From: JBFKAV01 sp041621405
Lineage (GTDB): Bacteria; Pseudomonadota; Alphaproteobacteria; Rhodobacterales; Rhodobacteraceae
DNA length: 8,981 bases
Direction of reading: 5' to 3'
NCBI GenBank assembly: GCA_041621405.1
Contig: JBFKAV010000139.1
Span: 1 to 8,981 of the forward strand
A model generated the notes under the pieces. The model searched no databases. It was not told the DNA's origin and saw only the letters and a list, made by a program, of their open reading frames with translations. Numbering within the stretch: the first letter of the stretch is position 1; the number at the start of each line of letters is the position of its first letter. The translations under genes were made by a program, and so were the position numbers. Below, in pieces: positions 6,930 to 8,981 of the stretch.

Positions 6930-7787
6930 ATGAACCCCGAGCTCCTCGAAACCTTTCTCGACCTTGCAGAGACCCGCAGCTTCAACCGCACCGCCGAGCG
7001 CCTCGGGGTCTCGCAATCCACCGTCTCGGCCCGGGTGCGGGCGCTCGAGGAGGCCCTGGGCGAGCGGCTCTTCACCCGCAGCCGGGCAGGCACCGAGCCG
7101 ACGGCGGCGGGCGAGCGTTTCGAAGGCCACGCGCGCGGCCTCCGCCACGGCTGGGCCGAGGCGCGCCGCGCGGTGACAAGGGCCGGCCAGCGCGAGGGCG
7201 CGCTTCGGATCGGGCTTCAACACGACCTCGCCGCCGGGACCATCGCCGACTGGGTCCGCGACATCCGCGAGACCTTCCCCCGGACCGAGCTCTATATCGA
7301 ACTCGACTACTCGATCCAGATGTGCCTCGACGTACTGTCCGGCGCGCTCGATTTCGCAGTCGCCTACACGCCGCGCCCGCTGCCCGACCTGCACTACGAG
7401 GCGGTGGGCGAGGTCCGCTTCGCGATGGTCTCGACCCATGCCGCGACGCTGGCCGAGGTCGATCCCGCAAGGACCATCCGTGCCAGCTACGCGCCGGCCT
7501 TCGACGCCGCCCACCGCGCGCTCCACCCCGCGCTCGACGCCGCCCCGGTCGGCTCGGGCCAGAACGCCGCCGTCGCGGCGCTACTCGCCGCGCTCGGCGG
7601 CAGCGCCTACGTGCTCGCCGAGACCGCGGCCGAGCTCGCGGCGGCGGGGGTCGCCCGGCCGGTCGCCGATGCGCCCGAGATCGCCCAGCCGGTGCATGCC
7701 GCGCTGCACCTGCGCAACCGCACCAATGCGCTGCACCGGCGGCTGGTGGCGCTGGCGAAACGGCATTTCGCCGACCAGGCGAAGTGA
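6930..7787 (+). CDS. LysR-family transcriptional regulator, divergent from the demethylation operon
   Basis: A 285-residue protein of typical LysR length. The N-terminal winged helix-turn-helix spans about residues 1-64, with the classic pattern LETFLDLAETRSFNRTAERL (6-25), SQSTVSARVRALEEALGERL (28-47), FTRSRAG (48-54) and PTAAGERF (57-64). A linker helix follows, and the effector-binding domain starts near EGALRIGLQHD (89-99). This domain is alanine-rich and not clearly like a named regulator. The ATG at 6930 has an AGG at 6921-6923 six bases upstream and the protein begins in the standard place. It is divergent from the four-gene flavoprotein/methyltransferase operon across 104 bp containing a T-N11-A dyad, so it probably activates that operon in response to the substrate or an intermediate and may repress itself. 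The iron-binding protein gene downstream is on the same strand but has its own candidate promoter, so it is less likely the main target. Family very sure; target and effector inferred. Confidence 0.93.
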   Translation: MNPELLETFLDLAETRSFNRTAERLGVSQSTVSARVRALEEALGERLFTRSRAGTEPTAAGERFEGHARGLRHGWAEARRAVTRAGQREGALRIGLQHDLAAGTIADWVRDIRETFPRTELYIELDYSIQMCLDVLSGALDFAVAYTPRPLPDLHYEAVGEVRFAMVSTHAATLAEVDPARTIRASYAPAFDAAHRALHPALDAAPVGSGQNAAVAALLAALGGSAYVLAETAAELAAAGVARPVADAPEIAQPVHAALHLRNRTNALHRRLVALAKRHFADQAK

Positions 7788-7822
7788 CGGGCGGAAAAAC
7801 CGACCATTCTGCTCGGACATTC

Positions 7823-7851
7823 TTGACGACCTCCACCGGCCGCGCTAACGC
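7823..7851 (+). promoter_or_regulatory. Candidate promoter of the iron-binding protein gene
   Basis: CTTGACG, containing a TTGACG -35 hexamer (7823-7828), is followed after 17 nt by TAACGC (7846-7851), a weak -10. A strong CTTGAC with a poorly conserved -10 is common in GC-rich alphaproteobacterial promoters. It lies about 55 bp upstream of the ATG. I see no convincing Fur, Irr or RirA box. Confidence 0.35.
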
Positions 7852-7861
7852 TGCGCAGACC

Positions 7862-7886
7862 TCCGACAAAAACAGTCGGACTTTTG
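7862..7886 (+). other. Stem-loop followed by a short T run in the leader of the iron-binding protein gene
   Basis: TCCGAC (7862-7867) and GTCGGA (7875-7880) form a perfect 6-bp stem with a 7-nt A-rich loop, followed by CTTTTG. It lies between the candidate promoter and the Shine-Dalgarno sequence. It could be a weak terminator of the LysR gene, a leader hairpin that affects expression or mRNA stability, or an operator dyad. The short T run makes a strong intrinsic terminator unlikely. Confidence 0.35.
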
Positions 7887-7895
7887 CGAAGCAAC

Positions 7896-7900
7896 AGGAG
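7896..7900 (+). promoter_or_regulatory. Ribosome binding site fixing the start of the iron-binding protein
   Basis: AGGAG lies 6 nt before ATG 7907. It decides the start: the same frame stays open far upstream, through the LysR gene to about 6788, but only ATG 7907 is preceded by a strong Shine-Dalgarno and followed at once by a signal peptide. Confidence 0.75.
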
Positions 7901-7906
7901 ACCTCC

Positions 7907-8929
7907 ATGCGCCCCGCTGCCGCCCTGGCAACCGCCCTATTCGCCCTTTTCTCGCTTTCGGCCGCGGCCGAGGCGCAGGGCGAGCTCAACATCTATTCCT
8001 CGCGTCACTACGACACCGACGAGCGGCTCTATTCCGACTTCACGGCGACGACGGGGATCGAGATCCACCGCATCGAGGGCAACGCCGACGAACTCATCGC
8101 CCGCATGGAGGCCGAGGGCGTCAACAGCCCGGCCGACGTGCTGATCACGGTCGACGCCGGCCGGATCTGGCGCGCCGACCAGAAGGGGCTATTGCAGCCC
8201 GTCGAATCGGCGGTGCTGGAAGAGCGCATTCCGCCTGCGCTGCAGCACCCCGAGAACCGCTGGTTCGGCTTTTCCAGCCGCGCCCGGGCGATCTTCTACG
8301 CCAAGGACCGGGTGGCGAACCCGCCCCAGACCTATACCGCGCTCGCCGATCCGGCCTACGAGGGCCAGATCTGCGTGCGCTCGGCCACCAACATCTACTC
8401 GCTTTCGCTCCTGGCCTCGATCATCGCGCACGAGGGCGAGGACGCCGCCCGTGCCTGGGCCGCAGGCGTGAAGGCCAACCTCGCCCGCGCGCCGCAGGGC
8501 GGCGACACCGACCAGCTCAAGGGGCTGATCTCCGGCGAATGCGACATCGCGCTCGCCAACACCTATTACTTCGCCCGCGCGCTGCGCCAGCCTCCCGTCG
8601 ACGGGCTGAGCGAGGGCATCGACACCATCGGCTGGGTGCTGCCGAACCAGGAGACCACCGGCGCCCACATCAACATCTCGGTCGCCGGCGTCGCCGCCCA
8701 CGCGCCGCACCGCGACAACGCGGTCAGGTTCCTCGAATACCTCGCCTCCGACCAGGCGCAGGAATATTTCTCCGCCGGCAACGACGAGTTCCCGGTGGTC
8801 GCGGGCGCCGCGCTGGCGCCGAACGTGGCCGCCCTCGGCACGTTCCGGGCCGACGAGCTCAACCTCTCGGCGCTCGGCGAGAACCAGGCCCTGGCCGAGC
8901 GGATCTACAACGAGACCGGCTGGGAATAG
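7907..8929 (+). CDS. futA: Periplasmic Fe(3+) ABC transporter substrate-binding protein (FutA/FbpA/AfuA/IdiA type)
   Basis: A 340-residue precursor that binds ferric iron in the periplasm and delivers it to an ABC permease. Residues 1-23 form a signal peptide with an arginine, an Ala/Leu/Phe core and a likely cut after AEA, leaving QGELNIYS as mature start. Metal-site residues are visible: H34 and Y35 in YSSRHYDTD, Y164 in SATNIYSLSL, and the Y220/Y221 pair in ANTYYFAR. Their spacing matches the four iron-binding tyrosines of cyanobacterial FutA1 (Y13, Y143, Y199, Y200) after a nearly constant offset. Cysteines C156 and C212 might form a disulfide, and the C-terminal region RFLEYLASDQAQEYF (274-288) is typical of the family. 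A 119-bp gap with a candidate promoter separates it from the LysR gene, so it is probably its own unit. The permease and ATPase genes are not in the window and may follow to the right. Family sure; the symbol is by motif resemblance, and fbpA or afuA would be equal labels. Confidence 0.93.
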   Translation: MRPAAALATALFALFSLSAAAEAQGELNIYSSRHYDTDERLYSDFTATTGIEIHRIEGNADELIARMEAEGVNSPADVLITVDAGRIWRADQKGLLQPVESAVLEERIPPALQHPENRWFGFSSRARAIFYAKDRVANPPQTYTALADPAYEGQICVRSATNIYSLSLLASIIAHEGEDAARAWAAGVKANLARAPQGGDTDQLKGLISGECDIALANTYYFARALRQPPVDGLSEGIDTIGWVLPNQETTGAHINISVAGVAAHAPHRDNAVRFLEYLASDQAQEYFSAGNDEFPVVAGAALAPNVAALGTFRADELNLSALGENQALAERIYNETGWE

Positions 8930-8949
8930 CCGCGGCCGGATCCAGCGGC

Positions 8950-8962
8950 GCGCCTTCGGCGC
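8950..8962 (+). other. Short GC-rich hairpin after the iron-binding protein gene
   Basis: GCGCC (8950-8954) and GGCGC (8958-8962) form a 5-bp stem with a TTC loop, 20 nt after the stop codon, followed by ATTGCTTCT. It could be a weak terminator or an intercistronic hairpin before a permease gene beyond the edge. The stem is short and there is no real T run, so termination is unproven. Confidence 0.25.
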
Positions 8963-8981
8963 ATTGCTTCTAGTGGCGGCC

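Noticed and set aside
5527..6933. A 468-codon plus-strand frame opposite the first flavoprotein gene, and similar ones at 4417-5439 and 41-931
   Set aside because: All are antisense to well-supported genes, have His/Arg/Gly-rich translations and show no family signature; typical of high-GC DNA.
7805..7823. Direct repeat CATTCT at 7805-7810 and 7818-7823, 13 bp apart
   Set aside because: Only six bases long and not matching a known iron-regulator box; may be chance.
6788..7906. Upstream extension of the iron-binding protein frame, which stays open through the LysR gene
   Set aside because: The extra 373 codons are Arg/Pro-rich shadow sequence of the LysR gene. ATG 7907 has a strong Shine-Dalgarno and starts a signal peptide.
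7072..7992. A 306-codon minus-strand frame opposite the LysR gene, plus another at 6879-7526
   Set aside because: Antisense shadows without domain motifs; the LysR helix-turn-helix on the plus strand is unmistakable.
1..8981. CRISPR arrays, tRNA or rRNA genes, insertion sequences, integrase or attachment sites, phage or defence genes
   Set aside because: None seen on either strand; nearly all sequence is covered by metabolic, regulatory and transport genes with uniform high-GC style.

Overview
The window is GC-rich and densely coded. Its gene content (MttB-family methyltransferase, dimethylglycine/sarcosine dehydrogenase-type flavoproteins fused to GcvT domains, a LysR regulator and a FutA-type iron-binding protein) and its codon usage suggest an alphaproteobacterium, probably of the Rhodobacterales. 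That placement is an inference from gene types and style, not from a search.

Layout. Positions 1-6825 hold a tight leftward (minus-strand) operon of four genes, read from right to left. First is an FAD-dependent oxidoreductase with a C-terminal GcvT-like domain (4384-6825). It is followed by a homocysteine S-methyltransferase-family protein (3497-4387), a second flavoprotein-GcvT fusion (1065-3500), and an MttB-family (trimethylamine/betaine-type) methyltransferase that runs off the left edge (1-1063). The junctions are GTGA (4-base overlap), ATGA (4-base overlap) and TAG-G-ATG (1-base gap), so the genes are almost certainly co-transcribed and translationally coupled. A divergent LysR-family regulator (6930-7787) lies across a 104-bp gap. 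That gap holds a perfect dyad with a T-N11-A core and a candidate promoter for the operon, spaced as expected for LysR-type activation. To the right, after a 119-bp gap with its own candidate promoter and a small stem-loop, lies a periplasmic Fe(3+)-binding protein of the FutA/FbpA type (7907-8929).

How the genes fit together. The four-gene operon looks like a methyl-removal pathway for an N-methylated compound such as glycine betaine, dimethylglycine, sarcosine or a related betaine. The MttB-family protein would move a methyl group from a quaternary or tertiary amine to a corrinoid protein. The homocysteine methyltransferase would move a methyl group to homocysteine to give methionine. The two flavoproteins would oxidatively demethylate secondary or tertiary N-methyl amino acids and pass the one-carbon unit to tetrahydrofolate. 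The exact substrate cannot be read from the sequence. The two flavoproteins differ at the conserved folate-site aspartate of the GcvT domain, which hints at a division of labour. The iron-binding protein is probably a separate transcription unit, the first gene of an iron ABC transporter whose permease is not in the window.
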